Shown here: piece by piece, positions 16,665 to 25,351 of the stretch
How positions within the stretch are numbered: position 1 is the first letter of the stretch
How the letters are laid out: every line of letters begins with the position of its first letter
DNA from: Leptospira wolbachii serovar Codice str. CDC
Lineage (GTDB): Bacteria; Spirochaetota; Leptospiria; Leptospirales; Leptospiraceae
Reading direction: 5' to 3'
Assembly (NCBI RefSeq): GCF_000332515.2
Contig: NZ_AOGZ02000014.1
Span: 1,256,001-1,320,000, forward strand
Length of the DNA: 64,000 nucleotides
Position numbers and translations under genes: made by a program
Notes under the pieces: generated by a model
The model's database searches: none
Told to the model about the DNA's origin: nothing
What the model saw: the letters and a program-made list of their open reading frames with translations, nothing else

Positions 16665-17554
16665 ACAAGTTTGGAACCATCCAACACTTTTGTAGTTTTT
16701 CCTTGGTCAATAAAAGGAATCATCGGCGTTTCTCCAGGCCAACTATGACCAAGTCCATTGAGTTGAATCAAACCAACCTTGGTATTTTCAGCACAAGATT
16801 CATACCGATAAAAATCTATATGTATATCAGTAAGATCCTCTTTAAATATTTGCGTTTTTTTTTCAACCGAGGTGCTGCAAACGTTCCACTCTTTCCATCG
16901 TTGAATAGAATCTTCTACAGATAGAATTTCACCTCCATCTCTCACGTAGCCACCGCTATACGGAACAAGGGGATCATCCGTTCCGGCAATGATCCCAACG
17001 GAAACGGGGTTCGATTTTAATGCCAATTTCCTTTTAAGAGTAAAAACTGAAATTTGCGCAGCTACACTTACAACACCTTTCCATAAATCAGGTTTTTCCG
17101 CAGCCAATCTTTGAGCCATAAATCCACCATTGGAATGGCCAACTAAAAATACTTGTTTAGGATTGACAGAACCTTCTGCAATCAATCGTTTTACCATTGA
17201 TTCAATGAAAACGATGTCGTTGATTTGGCTTTCATCTGCTGGAGTATTTCCTCTTCCATCGGCCCAACTTCTTTTATAACCATCAGGAAATACGACAATG
17301 AAACCCTTTGCATCAGCTAAAAGATCCAACTTAGTTTGTTTGATCATAGTTGAACCCGACCCAAACCTACCATGTAACGCAACTAATAAAGGTATAGCTG
17401 AGCCATCCCATTTTTTTGGATAATGAACGATGTATGTCCGTTTATGGTTTTGAATGTCTATGGAATCCAACTTCTCATTCGACAATAGTTTCCGATTCAA
17501 CCCCATACAAGAAAAAACCAAACAGGAAATCATAATTATATAGAAGATTCTCAT
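16640..17554 (-). CDS. PHB-depolymerase-family esterase, probable lipoprotein
   Basis: Secreted alpha/beta hydrolase of the esterase-PHB depolymerase (LpqC/feruloyl esterase-like) family, 304 residues. A lipobox-like FSCMG follows a short signal peptide (Cys near residue 16). The oxyanion region is VALHGRFGSGS, the nucleophile elbow is GHSNGG, and a late GLGHSWPG carries the catalytic histidine; an Asp in GTDDPLVPYSG fits the acid. Thus the triad looks complete. The sequence FPDGYKRSWADGRG is a typical family signature. Natural substrate unknown; polyester, feruloyl and short-chain esters are all known in the family. It overlaps the upstream lipoprotein gene by 4 bp. Confidence 0.85.
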   Translation of the reverse strand: MRIFYIIMISCLVFSCMGLNRKLLSNEKLDSIDIQNHKRTYIVHYPKKWDGSAIPLLVALHGRFGSGSTMIKQTKLDLLADAKGFIVVFPDGYKRSWADGRGNTPADESQINDIVFIESMVKRLIAEGSVNPKQVFLVGHSNGGFMAQRLAAEKPDLWKGVVSVAAQISVFTLKRKLALKSNPVSVGIIAGTDDPLVPYSGGYVRDGGEILSVEDSIQRWKEWNVCSTSVEKKTQIFKEDLTDIHIDFYRYESCAENTKVGLIQLNGLGHSWPGETPMIPFIDQGKTTKVLDGSKLVWDFMESL

Positions 17555-18084
17555 ATTTCTTTTATCTCCAATTTTGTTGCTTCAATCAATTGTTCTTTAT
17601 AAATTTTATTTGGCCAATGTGTTATCATAAAAATAACCACCGGTATACCCCGCCACTGATCCATTCCAATATCATATACAGATTCTTTTTCAACCGCACC
17701 CAATTTAGAATATCTAAAGGTAAGTGTTTTTTCTGTCCGAATATGAGATGGCACAAAACCTCCCGACAATAAAGTTATAATAAAATTCAATCTATGTATG
17801 AATAAATATTTATAAACTGGTTCTTTTTTTTGAAGAATCACTTCTAATTCGAGATTGGAATCAGGATCTTCAACAATGCCTTCTTTTAAGAAGATTTCAG
17901 CAATTGTATTTTTTTCCTGTTCGTAGCGGTAAAACCCAGTAAAAACAATTCTTACTTTTTCTTTTCCTATAGATTGAAACTTGCGCTCTTTCGATATAAC
18001 TGTATCTGAAAAAGCTGCACAATTCAGAAAAAACGCAATAAAAACCGAATGAAATAGTGATAGTATCTTATGATTAAAGGTCAT
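17551..18084 (-). CDS. Putative lipoprotein of unknown function
   Basis: A 177-residue protein with a signal peptide ending in the lipobox-like FLNC (Cys near residue 22). The mature part is mixed beta with a hydrophobic stretch in the middle (LFIHRLNFIITLLSGGFVP) and another near the end (IPVVIFMITHW). The layout, a polar strand region, a membrane-like stretch ending in Pro, then beta strands, is shared with the gene just upstream and with the lipoprotein at 42966-43577, so these may be members of one lineage-specific family. No known function. Its start overlaps the upstream gene by 11 bp. Confidence 0.6.
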   Translation of the reverse strand: MTFNHKILSLFHSVFIAFFLNCAAFSDTVISKERKFQSIGKEKVRIVFTGFYRYEQEKNTIAEIFLKEGIVEDPDSNLELEVILQKKEPVYKYLFIHRLNFIITLLSGGFVPSHIRTEKTLTFRYSKLGAVEKESVYDIGMDQWRGIPVVIFMITHWPNKIYKEQLIEATKLEIKEI

Positions 18085-18691
18085 TGGCAGTATCTCCTAA
18101 AAATTCTGATACTTTTTCTGTAAGAATAGGTTTCCATTCCTTTCTATCATCCCCCCACATCAATAGGAGAGAAACCCAACCAAACACTCGATAGGATTCC
18201 ATTGGATATCTGTATTCCTTTTCTAGTTTTCCTTTTTTACTCAACCTAAAAACTAAATAATCATCATCTCGATCAATATCAGGAATGATAAAAAAAGTAG
18301 TAATTGCGAGAAACCGATTGAACAAATAAATTCCAAACCTCAGAGGATTTCGCTCAGGCAAATACGATACAGGTTCAGATGCTTCTCCCAAAAAGATTTT
18401 GAATCTTGGGCTTGATTCTAATATGATTTGAACATGGGCATCAGTATTTGTTTGGTCTTGGTAACGTAAGGAGGTGAATTTTCCGGATGATTGTAAAGCC
18501 GCAAGTATATAAGAAATTCGGCGTCGATCTGCTTCGTCATCCCAACCAACCAACTCATAACTCAATGATTTATCTTTGATAAGTTTGGAAAAATCAACTT
18601 TAGGTCTTTCAGAAGAGTAAAACACAGAACAGGACCAAAGAGGCAGAAGGAAAATAATTCCCCAAAAAATTATTAAAAATCTTTGCAACAT
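18074..18691 (-). CDS. Putative lipoprotein of unknown function
   Basis: A 205-residue protein with a signal peptide ending in LWSC (Cys near residue 21). It has an alpha/beta first half, SYILAALQSSGKFTSLRYQD, followed by a strand region with DAHVQIILE and a hydrophobic stretch LAITTFFIIPD. The ending is FGWVSLLLMWGDD, close in order to the FIGWLIIPVSPFF ending of the lipoprotein at 42966-43577. I do not recognise a named domain. It sits 6 bp after the AlkC-like gene and overlaps the next lipoprotein gene, so it belongs to the operon. Confidence 0.6.
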   Translation of the reverse strand: MLQRFLIIFWGIIFLLPLWSCSVFYSSERPKVDFSKLIKDKSLSYELVGWDDEADRRRISYILAALQSSGKFTSLRYQDQTNTDAHVQIILESSPRFKIFLGEASEPVSYLPERNPLRFGIYLFNRFLAITTFFIIPDIDRDDDYLVFRLSKKGKLEKEYRYPMESYRVFGWVSLLLMWGDDRKEWKPILTEKVSEFLGDTANDL

Positions 18692-18697
18692 TAATTG

Positions 18698-19804
18698 TTA
18701 TCCTCTTTTTAATTCAAACTTTTGTGATTTATACTCATTTCCATTGAGTATAATGGATATTGTATGTGTTCCTGGATAATAAACCCTGGTGGTGATCGGA
18801 GCAAATGAATGTTTTTTAGAAATTGTAATTTTATCATTTGGTAACAACAACTTTTCACCCAACTGAAATACTTTATAACCATAGGAACCATTGGACAATA
18901 AAAAACCGATTTTATATTCCAACCTAATCTTAGTTTTATCTTTAGGCGTTTGGTTGAATGAAATTGTAAACTCAAGTGAACTTCCAATTTTGATTTCCTT
19001 ATTTAATACAGAAAACTTAATTTTCTCTGGTTTCCATTTTGTATCATACGAAAAGAAACCCAAAGCTTTGGTATTTCCTTTTTTCAAAAGGGTTCGTAAC
19101 GCATGTTTTAAGTTTTTATCTAACTCTTGTGATCTGCCAAACTTGGTTTTACAAAACGCTAATACAATATCAGGATTTAATTTGGAGATATCATTCAAAT
19201 GATTGGCAGCACTTCTTCTAACAATTTCATCTTTATCATTCCAAAGTGTTTCTAATATAGATAAATGAATTTCTGGATTTTTTTTAATTTCAGGAATTCC
19301 CATACCCCAAGGTAACATGGGGCGACTGCCTTCGCTTGCTAACCTTCTAACCATTGGCTCTTTGTGTTTTGACCAATGATGCATTTGTTTTAGAGTTTTA
19401 TCAAAATGATGTTTATAAAAAAATCGAATTGCAAACTCTGCACTAGAAAATACTGTAACTTTTTCCAATACCTTCATGGACGTTTCAAATTCATCTAATC
19501 CAGATTTGGTGACAATATCATTCAGAAAAATGTATGGGAAATTAAAATCAGAGATTCCATCACCACGAAGTGATTCTATTAATTTGATTAAGTTAGGATA
19601 AATTTGAGAGATAGGACCTTGCCAATATTGAACCAAAACATCAGAAAGACGATTGATCCTCTCCTTCAATTCCATTTCTTTCCATGGAGAGGCAAATACC
19701 TGTTTTTGAAATTCCAAAGGATTGATTTTGGAATCAACCCGACTTAAGTGACCACCCAACCCGAGAACCCATTCCCGAGAATACATTTCTTTCAAAGGTT
19801 CCAT
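18698..19804 (-). CDS. AlkC-like DNA alkylation repair glycosylase
   Basis: A 368-residue HEAT-repeat protein of the AlkC/AlkD DNA glycosylase superfamily that removes alkylated bases. Helical repeats fill about residues 20-255, with KEPMVRRLASEGSRPMLPWG and KDEIVRRSAANHLNDISK as typical HEAT helices holding the conserved Arg-Arg-Ala pairs. The last 100 residues, from about 270, are beta-rich; AlkC members are known to carry an Ig-like C-terminal domain, which fits. First gene of a minus-strand unit with two lipoproteins, an esterase and an SDR, an unexpected set of partners. The family call is strong on repeat pattern, and the AlkC subgroup rests on the C-terminal extension. Confidence 0.78.
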   Translation of the reverse strand: MEPLKEMYSREWVLGLGGHLSRVDSKINPLEFQKQVFASPWKEMELKERINRLSDVLVQYWQGPISQIYPNLIKLIESLRGDGISDFNFPYIFLNDIVTKSGLDEFETSMKVLEKVTVFSSAEFAIRFFYKHHFDKTLKQMHHWSKHKEPMVRRLASEGSRPMLPWGMGIPEIKKNPEIHLSILETLWNDKDEIVRRSAANHLNDISKLNPDIVLAFCKTKFGRSQELDKNLKHALRTLLKKGNTKALGFFSYDTKWKPEKIKFSVLNKEIKIGSSLEFTISFNQTPKDKTKIRLEYKIGFLLSNGSYGYKVFQLGEKLLLPNDKITISKKHSFAPITTRVYYPGTHTISIILNGNEYKSQKFELKRG

Positions 19805-20074
19805 ACGAACTAGAACGAATGTACATTCCCCTACAGTAATTGGAATCGAAAAAGGAAACTTAAGCTAATTTACGAAATGCAGATATTCGCCACCACTGTT
19901 CGATTTCCCGCCATGATGTCTGATAATTTGCCATCAGTGAGTGAATAAACGACATTCGATTAATTCCCCGCCACCCATTCCAAAGTTTGCCGCCCCAACA
20001 CCAACACAGAGGACGGGGCCTAAAGGGAAATAATTGTAATTCGTCTATTACCTACTGGCGTTCCAATCGGAAGT
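19805..20074. other. Intergenic region with G+C-rich stretch
   Basis: 270 bases between the AlkC-like and MBL genes, both on the minus strand. The first part should hold the promoter of the AlkC-like operon. Between about 19970 and 20020 the base composition rises sharply, with CCCCGCCACCC and a GCCCC...GGGGC inverted pair. A similar C-run texture is seen in the block at 43831-44090, so a shared intergenic repeat family is possible, though the similarity is by eye only. No open reading frame or RNA gene was recognised. Confidence 0.35.
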
Positions 20075-21037
20075 TTATTTTTTATCCACGCTGACCCATG
20101 GATGAATATGGATATCCTTTTGGGCCTTTCTGCGTAATGGATTCAAGTCATGACCAGGAACAATGAGCACTGCGGGGTTTGAAGACTGAAATGCTAATAA
20201 TTGACCGAGTGATCTTCTTGCAGCTTCTCCATCAGAAGAAATAAAAGGAAGGCCAATGGAAGCAGAACGAATGTTATATTCTGTCCATGCCATATCGCCA
20301 GTAAGAAGTACAGGTCCAGATTCTAAATTGACTAAAACAGAAATATGCCCAGGTGTATGACCAGGTGTTGAAAGTATGATTATGGATCCATCTCCCACTA
20401 AATCATAATATCCTTCAAAAGAGCCAAATTTGTCTGTCTGAGAGAAATCAATTTGATACCAGTTTAGAACACCATCATATTCATTTTTCACATAATTATA
20501 GTTTGGTGATTCATTTCCATGTTTCACTTCTCTACGATCTACCACAATTCTCGCCTTAGGAAATTCTTCGACTGCACCTACATGTTCTGGATGAAAATGA
20601 GAGACTAAAATATCTCGTAGAGAGTCTGGATTTTTGCCTAACTTTATCAATTGGCTGCGAAAGTCCTGACCCGGGTCTTGCTCCATAGGCATCAGACCCA
20701 TTCTATGGATCCAACCCAGATGTTCTGTAGGATCAGTTGCAATTGCTGAATGGTGGCCCGCTTCAAATGCGATGAGTCCATACCTAGGATGTGAGATCAA
20801 ATAGGCAGGTTGGTCCATACTGATTTTCCCCTCACCTCCCGTATACACGGCCCAACCGTCAATCACCATACGACCCGTTTGAAAGACTTCCAGTCTCATA
20901 CCTGAGATTGGTTTTTGTAATTGGATTGGAGATACTTCCTTCGAATAGGCAACTGCGGCCCGCCCAAAACATCCAAAAAGGGAAAATAAACCGACCAAAA
21001 CTAAGATCGGAAATAATGGTTTCATATATCTCTCCAT
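20075..21037 (-). CDS. MBL-fold metallo-hydrolase, AHL-lactonase-like lipoprotein
   Basis: Exported metallo-beta-lactamase-fold enzyme of 320 residues resembling N-acyl-homoserine lactonases. A signal peptide ends in a lipobox-like LFGC (Cys near 23). The metal motif reads HFHPEHVG, with Glu where the family usually has Asp, followed by STPGHTPGHISV and TGDMAW, and late GHDLNP. The Asp-to-Glu change in the second metal site is unusual and may alter metal use. GHHSAIATD fits an extra loop. Divergent from a MarR regulator 70 bp away, which probably controls it. Substrate is unproved; lactones, esters and thioesters are all possible in this fold. Confidence 0.83.
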   Translation of the reverse strand: MERYMKPLFPILVLVGLFSLFGCFGRAAVAYSKEVSPIQLQKPISGMRLEVFQTGRMVIDGWAVYTGGEGKISMDQPAYLISHPRYGLIAFEAGHHSAIATDPTEHLGWIHRMGLMPMEQDPGQDFRSQLIKLGKNPDSLRDILVSHFHPEHVGAVEEFPKARIVVDRREVKHGNESPNYNYVKNEYDGVLNWYQIDFSQTDKFGSFEGYYDLVGDGSIIILSTPGHTPGHISVLVNLESGPVLLTGDMAWTEYNIRSASIGLPFISSDGEAARRSLGQLLAFQSSNPAVLIVPGHDLNPLRRKAQKDIHIHPWVSVDKK

Positions 21038-21073
21038 AAAGACTCTTAATGTGAAGATATATTCGTTTTTATT

Positions 21074-21083
21074 TTGACGTCAA
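21074..21083. promoter_or_regulatory. Perfect 10-bp palindrome between divergent MBL and MarR genes
   Basis: TTGACGTCAA reads the same on both strands and lies in the 70-bp space between the two divergent starts. Its first half could also serve as a -35 element. MarR proteins normally bind palindromes in exactly this position, so it is a candidate operator. Palindromes this short occur by chance in A+T-rich DNA, so support is modest. Confidence 0.35.
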
Positions 21084-21107
21084 GATAATTTCTCCCAAGC
21101 TAAGCAA

Positions 21108-21614
21108 ATGGATCCAATGGATGAGATTTTAAGGCAATGGGAAAAGGAAAATCCCTCGCTCTCGCTTCGCGGGATGGAAGTTTTCGGCCGTTTGGGCCAA
21201 GCTGCCCTTTTGGCAAGTAGTGTTGTAGAAACTAATTTAGCAAGGTTTGGATTAAAACTAGGGGAATTCGATGTTTTAGCTTCACTCCGCAGGTCGGGTC
21301 CACCCTTTCGCTTAAATCCAACTCAGTTGTGGCAAGGAATGTTACTTTCATCGGGTGCAATGACAAATCGGCTGGATCGCTTAGAAGTAGCAGGTTACAT
21401 TGAAAGATTAGCAGATCCAAATGACCGGCGGGCCACACTTGTTTCGCTGACAGAAAAAGGTTTAAAACTAGTTGAGGAAGCAGTTCTTTCGCACACCCAA
21501 AACGAAAATGCCTCCATACAAGATCTCACTGCTGAAGAAATAAATACATTGAATTCCCTATTAACAAAATTGAAACTGTCTATTGAAAAAAGCCAAAGAA
21601 GTAACGAAGATTAG
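21108..21614 (+). CDS. MarR family transcriptional regulator
   Basis: A 168-residue winged-helix regulator. The core has LGEFDVLASLRRSGPP, the recognition region LLLSSGAMTNRLDRLEVAGYIER, and the wing DPNDRRATLVSLTEKG, all characteristic of MarR proteins. The N-terminal and C-terminal helices (residues 1-50 and 130-165) would form the dimer interface. An ATG nine bases downstream is an alternative start. It is divergent from the MBL gene and likely represses it and itself, releasing on binding a small phenolic or lipid ligand (family knowledge). Its 3' end lies in a hairpin shared with the facing kinase gene. Confidence 0.88.
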   Translation: MDPMDEILRQWEKENPSLSLRGMEVFGRLGQAALLASSVVETNLARFGLKLGEFDVLASLRRSGPPFRLNPTQLWQGMLLSSGAMTNRLDRLEVAGYIERLADPNDRRATLVSLTEKGLKLVEEAVLSHTQNENASIQDLTAEEINTLNSLLTKLKLSIEKSQRSNED

Positions 21615-21635
21615 GTTTACCTAAACTTCGTTACT
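21600..21635. terminator. Hairpin across convergent gene ends (bidirectional terminator candidate)
   Basis: AGTAACGAAG pairs with CTTCGTTACT (10 bp), and inside it TTAGGT pairs with ACCTAA around a two-base centre, with one A.A mismatch between. The structure contains the MarR stop codon and the end of the facing kinase gene. There is no clear T-run after either arm, so it may act as a transcription barrier or an mRNA 3'-end stabiliser instead of a classic terminator. Confidence 0.55.
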
Positions 21636-23789
21636 AGCAGAAGAATCAAAAGTTGGTAACCAAACAGAGAAACAAGCTCCCTTGGGAACATCTTCTAACT
21701 CAATCTTTCCACCCATTTGCAAAATAATCTTTTTACAAATATCAAGTCCTAAACCCATACCTTCGCCATCAGGTTTTGTTGTAAAAAATGGATCAAAAAT
21801 TTTTTCTTTAATCGAATCTGGAATACCAATGCCTGAATCTATGATTGAAACTTTGATCCATGGATCCAAGGCTTGAATTTTAATTTCGAGTGTCCCACTA
21901 TAAGCCATTGCCTGAAGTGCGTTGTTTAATAAGTTAATCCAAACTTGATTAAGTTTATCCCTGCTTCCTTTACACTTTTTATCCGTTAAATAATTTTTAA
22001 TTATATTAACTTTGTTTAGGTTATAATGGTAAAGTGAGAGGATAGTTTCTATTTCAAATACGAGATCGACCATAGTATCCCCGTTCAAAACATCCTTATC
22101 CGAAACAAGATAACTCTTTAAAGCTTTAATTACATGGGTCGCTTTCTCTGATGCAACAGAGATAATTTGATTGGATCGATACGCAGCGGATATACTGGCA
22201 ACAGTTTCTAAAATTCGAAGTGAATTTTCACTTTCCAGGATCTGATTCAGTCCTTCACCTAATCGGAACGCGCCCGTTTCCATCACCAACTGTATATGTT
22301 TTCCATATAAATCCATCTTTTCAAAAGATGAATACTTCAAAGCAAGTTCCTTCTTGATGGACCTTTCCATTTTTCCCTCAAGAAAAGTTTGATTCCTTAA
22401 GCTCTCCTCCAAAACTTTATTGAATCGCGAAGAATCCTCTTTATTGAATCCAACAATTGTATCCATAATATTGTTTATTTTATTTTTTAGAAAATCAGAA
22501 AGCGATTGGTTGGACGATACAATTGCACCCAATGGAGTATTTAGTTCATGAGCCATGCCGGCAGCCAATTGACCAAGAACTGCCAATTTTTCAGAGGCCA
22601 AAAGCCTATCTTGGGCCTCCGTAAGTTCTTTTAATGTATTCAATAAACTTTGATTTAGAACTTGTAAATATTCGTTTGAATGTTTGAGTTCTTCAGTTCT
22701 GACCTCAACTTGTTTCTTTAGATTCTCGGAATATTGTTTATTCAATCGCCTCCATTGAACCAACCAAACAACCGCAAAAGAAAAAACAAGAATTCCAAAT
22801 GAATAATAAATAAAATCATAGTTAGCTGGTGGATTTGGATCGTATACAAACCCTTTTAAATTAATGTTTCTGGGAAGCATCCCTAATTCAGAATACACTT
22901 CGTTGATATGTTTCCAGCGACCCGGATTCATGTATCCCATCTCAACAAGGACCGGTTGAATTAAAGGAGTCATCTGTTCTGCTTCAAAGAGTAATCTTTC
23001 TTTTGTATTTCGCTTTGAATATTTCTCGTAAATCAAATCTACTATTTCTGCTTGATGGCCCATTGCATATTGCCAACCACGAAGACTTGCTTCTCTAAAC
23101 GCCTTTACTCTTTCTGGATGTTTTTGAACCTCGTCTTCACTGGTGAAAAAGTTATCACCATAAAAATCTATGCCGGCAACTCTCGGAGAATAAGCAACAT
23201 ACTGGAACTTTGCTTTTTTGAAATCATAAGTTTGTGTGGTCGCATAACCAGAATAGGCGTCTACCGCACCTTGGATCAGGTCATTCGGATTGAATCGGTG
23301 TTCTAACAACTGTAAATCGTGTAGGTTAATTCCTTCTTTCTTTAGATAAGCAACAATTTCATCCATGTGCGGAGTTAACATGACCTTCTTCCCTACTAGA
23401 TCATGAATACTTTGTATATTTGATGTTTTTTTGAAAAAAAGAACAGAAGGTGAATGTTGAAAAATAACAGCAAGAACAACCACTGGTTTCCCTGCGTATC
23501 GTTCCTTAATTAATTCATTACTGCCAACACCGTATTGGCCTGTGGATCGGATTACCTTATCATGAATTCCTTTGATTCCAATTGTGCTTTCAATAATCTC
23601 AACATCAAGGCCAAGATCTTTATAATATCCTTTTTCGAGGGCAGCATAATAACCGGCGAACTGAAATTGGTGAAACCATTTGAGATGAAGAGTAACTTTT
23701 TCGATCCCGAAAATAGGGGAATGGAATAAAAACAGGAGGCAACCGAAGAAGATGCTACAAGATCTTTTAAAGGCACAACTCCTACCCAT
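21621..23789 (-). CDS. NMT1/THI5-like binding-protein domain fused to histidine kinase
   Basis: A 722-residue sensor kinase. After a signal peptide (about 1-28), residues 30-315 are a periplasmic binding-protein domain of the NMT1/THI5 kind (LHLKWFHQFQFAGYYAALEKG), typical of pyrimidine-precursor or sulfonate ABC transporters. One membrane segment follows at about 328-346, then a coiled coil. The kinase core has the H-box motif GMAHELNTPLGA near 412-423, an N-box NLLNNALQAM, the G1 box DSGIGIP, F-box FDPFFTTKPDG and G2 GMGLGL. There is no adjacent response regulator and no transporter, so it probably senses a thiamine-precursor-like or similar ligand directly. Ligand identity is not known. 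Confidence 0.87.
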   Translation of the reverse strand: MGRSCAFKRSCSIFFGCLLFLFHSPIFGIEKVTLHLKWFHQFQFAGYYAALEKGYYKDLGLDVEIIESTIGIKGIHDKVIRSTGQYGVGSNELIKERYAGKPVVVLAVIFQHSPSVLFFKKTSNIQSIHDLVGKKVMLTPHMDEIVAYLKKEGINLHDLQLLEHRFNPNDLIQGAVDAYSGYATTQTYDFKKAKFQYVAYSPRVAGIDFYGDNFFTSEDEVQKHPERVKAFREASLRGWQYAMGHQAEIVDLIYEKYSKRNTKERLLFEAEQMTPLIQPVLVEMGYMNPGRWKHINEVYSELGMLPRNINLKGFVYDPNPPANYDFIYYSFGILVFSFAVVWLVQWRRLNKQYSENLKKQVEVRTEELKHSNEYLQVLNQSLLNTLKELTEAQDRLLASEKLAVLGQLAAGMAHELNTPLGAIVSSNQSLSDFLKNKINNIMDTIVGFNKEDSSRFNKVLEESLRNQTFLEGKMERSIKKELALKYSSFEKMDLYGKHIQLVMETGAFRLGEGLNQILESENSLRILETVASISAAYRSNQIISVASEKATHVIKALKSYLVSDKDVLNGDTMVDLVFEIETILSLYHYNLNKVNIIKNYLTDKKCKGSRDKLNQVWINLLNNALQAMAYSGTLEIKIQALDPWIKVSIIDSGIGIPDSIKEKIFDPFFTTKPDGEGMGLGLDICKKIILQMGGKIELEDVPKGACFSVWLPTFDSSASNEV

Positions 23790-23918
23790 AGTTTTTTTAT
23801 ATCGATTGTTTTTCCCAAATCAATGAATTAAATCAAAATAGAATTATTTTATTCGAAAGAATACTATACGTTAATCTTAGTATGGATCATACTCTATCAT
23901 CCCAAATGAAACAGAGAC

Positions 23919-24461
23919 TCAGGCTTTGATTTTTGTCTTAACTTTTTCAATCCAATCCAGATTCAGTTTCGTTTGTTTTTCCGCATATTCGAGTGTCAAA
24001 GACCAATATTCTAAATCTGGGTGTTTATCCCAATCAGTATCCAGTTCTTTCTGAAAAAGTTTTAATGATTTTAAATCGTCTTTTTGTTTGCGAATCTCTT
24101 CTTCCAACTGTTGAGTTAATAGTTTCGGATTCATATGTCTTCCAAAGAATACCTTAAACAACAATTCGTTTCTCTTGTTTGATTGGATTGGTGATTCATC
24201 CATCCAACGCCGAAACGCTTCTAATCCGGGGCGAGTGATCTTATAAACTTTTTTCTTTTTCCCACTAACATCCGTTTTTTCCCATTCGCGAATCAAACCT
24301 TCTTCCTCTAACTTGGATAAAGTTGGATATATCTGACCAAAACTTTCACTCCAGAAAAAACTAATGGTAGATTCTATGTATTTTCGGATTTCATATCCAT
24401 TCATTTCACATTGGGAAAGAATTCCCAATAATGCATACTGTGTTTTACTTTCTCGTTTCAT
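23919..24461 (-). CDS. PadR family transcriptional regulator
   Basis: A 180-residue regulator with the PadR winged helix: QYALLGILSQCEMNGYEIRKYIE, then FGQIYPTLSKLEEEGLIREWE with the wing KKKVYKITRPG. The second half (about 90-178) is the helical Vir-type C-terminal domain, containing the dimerising helices EEEIRKQKDDLKSLK and LEYAEKQTKLNLDWI. Last gene of a three-gene minus-strand operon with a hydrolase and a quinone-reductase-like protein, overlapping the hydrolase gene by 17 bp. The two matching palindromes upstream of the operon are its likely targets, making an autoregulated unit. Typical PadR inducers are phenolic acids, but this cannot be assumed here. Confidence 0.88.
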   Translation of the reverse strand: MKRESKTQYALLGILSQCEMNGYEIRKYIESTISFFWSESFGQIYPTLSKLEEEGLIREWEKTDVSGKKKKVYKITRPGLEAFRRWMDESPIQSNKRNELLFKVFFGRHMNPKLLTQQLEEEIRKQKDDLKSLKLFQKELDTDWDKHPDLEYWSLTLEYAEKQTKLNLDWIEKVKTKIKA

Positions 24462-25350
24462 TGGAATGTTCTAGATCTTTGTTAAATTGGTAGTATGTGG
24501 CGCAAACTTCTTCTGGCGACTCAATTTGTGGCCAGTGCCCAATAAGTTCTGACAAAAAATACACTGGCTTTGTGGGGTAACTTTCTGAAAAACGATTTGC
24601 CATTTGTCTCCCTGAATTTGGATCCGCTGGTCCACAAATATAACAGAATGGGATTTTGGTATCTGACATAGCCTCAATCCAACGTTTTTGATAATGGATC
24701 TTATCAAATACCAATCGGCCAATCAAATAAGCAATGGACCTGCCATCCTTAAAATTCAAAACTTCCCAAAAAATTCCAAGCCAATTAGAATCTGGTTGTG
24801 TGTTTGGTCCAAACACTCTGGACAAAGAAGATTCTACAGACTTACGACTCAAAATTTTACTTAAAAATTTTCCTATAACATTGGGAGTCTGCGATAACAA
24901 CCGCTGGATTAGTCTGGGTTTATAAACATCAGTAAACAAACCTCCATTCATAAAAGCAACGGAACGAATGATAAATACATTTTTCTTTGGTGATGCGAAC
25001 ATTTCCTGAACTACACTCACAGCTAAGTCATGGGCTAAAATATCAGCCTCCAGTATATTTAGATGTTTTGCTACTGCGTTCACTATTTCTGCATATTCTT
25101 CAAATGAATATTTATGATGTTTAGGTTTATCGGAAAAACCCATTCCCAAAAAATCTAAAAGAATGATCTTCCTATTTTTAGATAATTTTGAAATGACCAA
25201 ACTCCAATCGAAACTATTAAAAGGATATCCATGTAAGAGAAATAAATTTTCGCCTTCACCGATTGTACGATAAAAAATGGAATACCCTTGAAAATTCAAA
25301 TACTGACCTTGGGCTTCAAATTCATTTAACTCTAGATTGGAAAAACTCAT
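24445..25350 (-). CDS. Alpha/beta hydrolase
   Basis: A 301-residue alpha/beta-hydrolase-fold protein. The oxyanion motif FLLHGYPFNSFDW and strand LLDFLGMGFSDKP are typical of the haloalkane dehalogenase/epoxide hydrolase group. The nucleophile elbow region reads ADILAHDLAVSV, giving HDLA, with Asp at the nucleophile place, as in haloalkane dehalogenases and epoxide hydrolases. A late segment GHWPQIESPEE supplies the histidine. No signal peptide. It lies between a flavodoxin-fold reductase and a PadR repressor, with a single base between it and the former, suggesting a detoxification operon (inference). The substrate is not known. Confidence 0.8.
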   Translation of the reverse strand: MSFSNLELNEFEAQGQYLNFQGYSIFYRTIGEGENLFLLHGYPFNSFDWSLVISKLSKNRKIILLDFLGMGFSDKPKHHKYSFEEYAEIVNAVAKHLNILEADILAHDLAVSVVQEMFASPKKNVFIIRSVAFMNGGLFTDVYKPRLIQRLLSQTPNVIGKFLSKILSRKSVESSLSRVFGPNTQPDSNWLGIFWEVLNFKDGRSIAYLIGRLVFDKIHYQKRWIEAMSDTKIPFCYICGPADPNSGRQMANRFSESYPTKPVYFLSELIGHWPQIESPEEVCATYYQFNKDLEHSNETRK

Positions 25351-25351
25351 A

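Noticed and set aside
19940..20025. Possible third member of the G+C-rich intergenic element family
   Set aside because: Only texture (CCCCGCC, GGGGC) is shared with 43831-44090; no long alignment could be made by eye.
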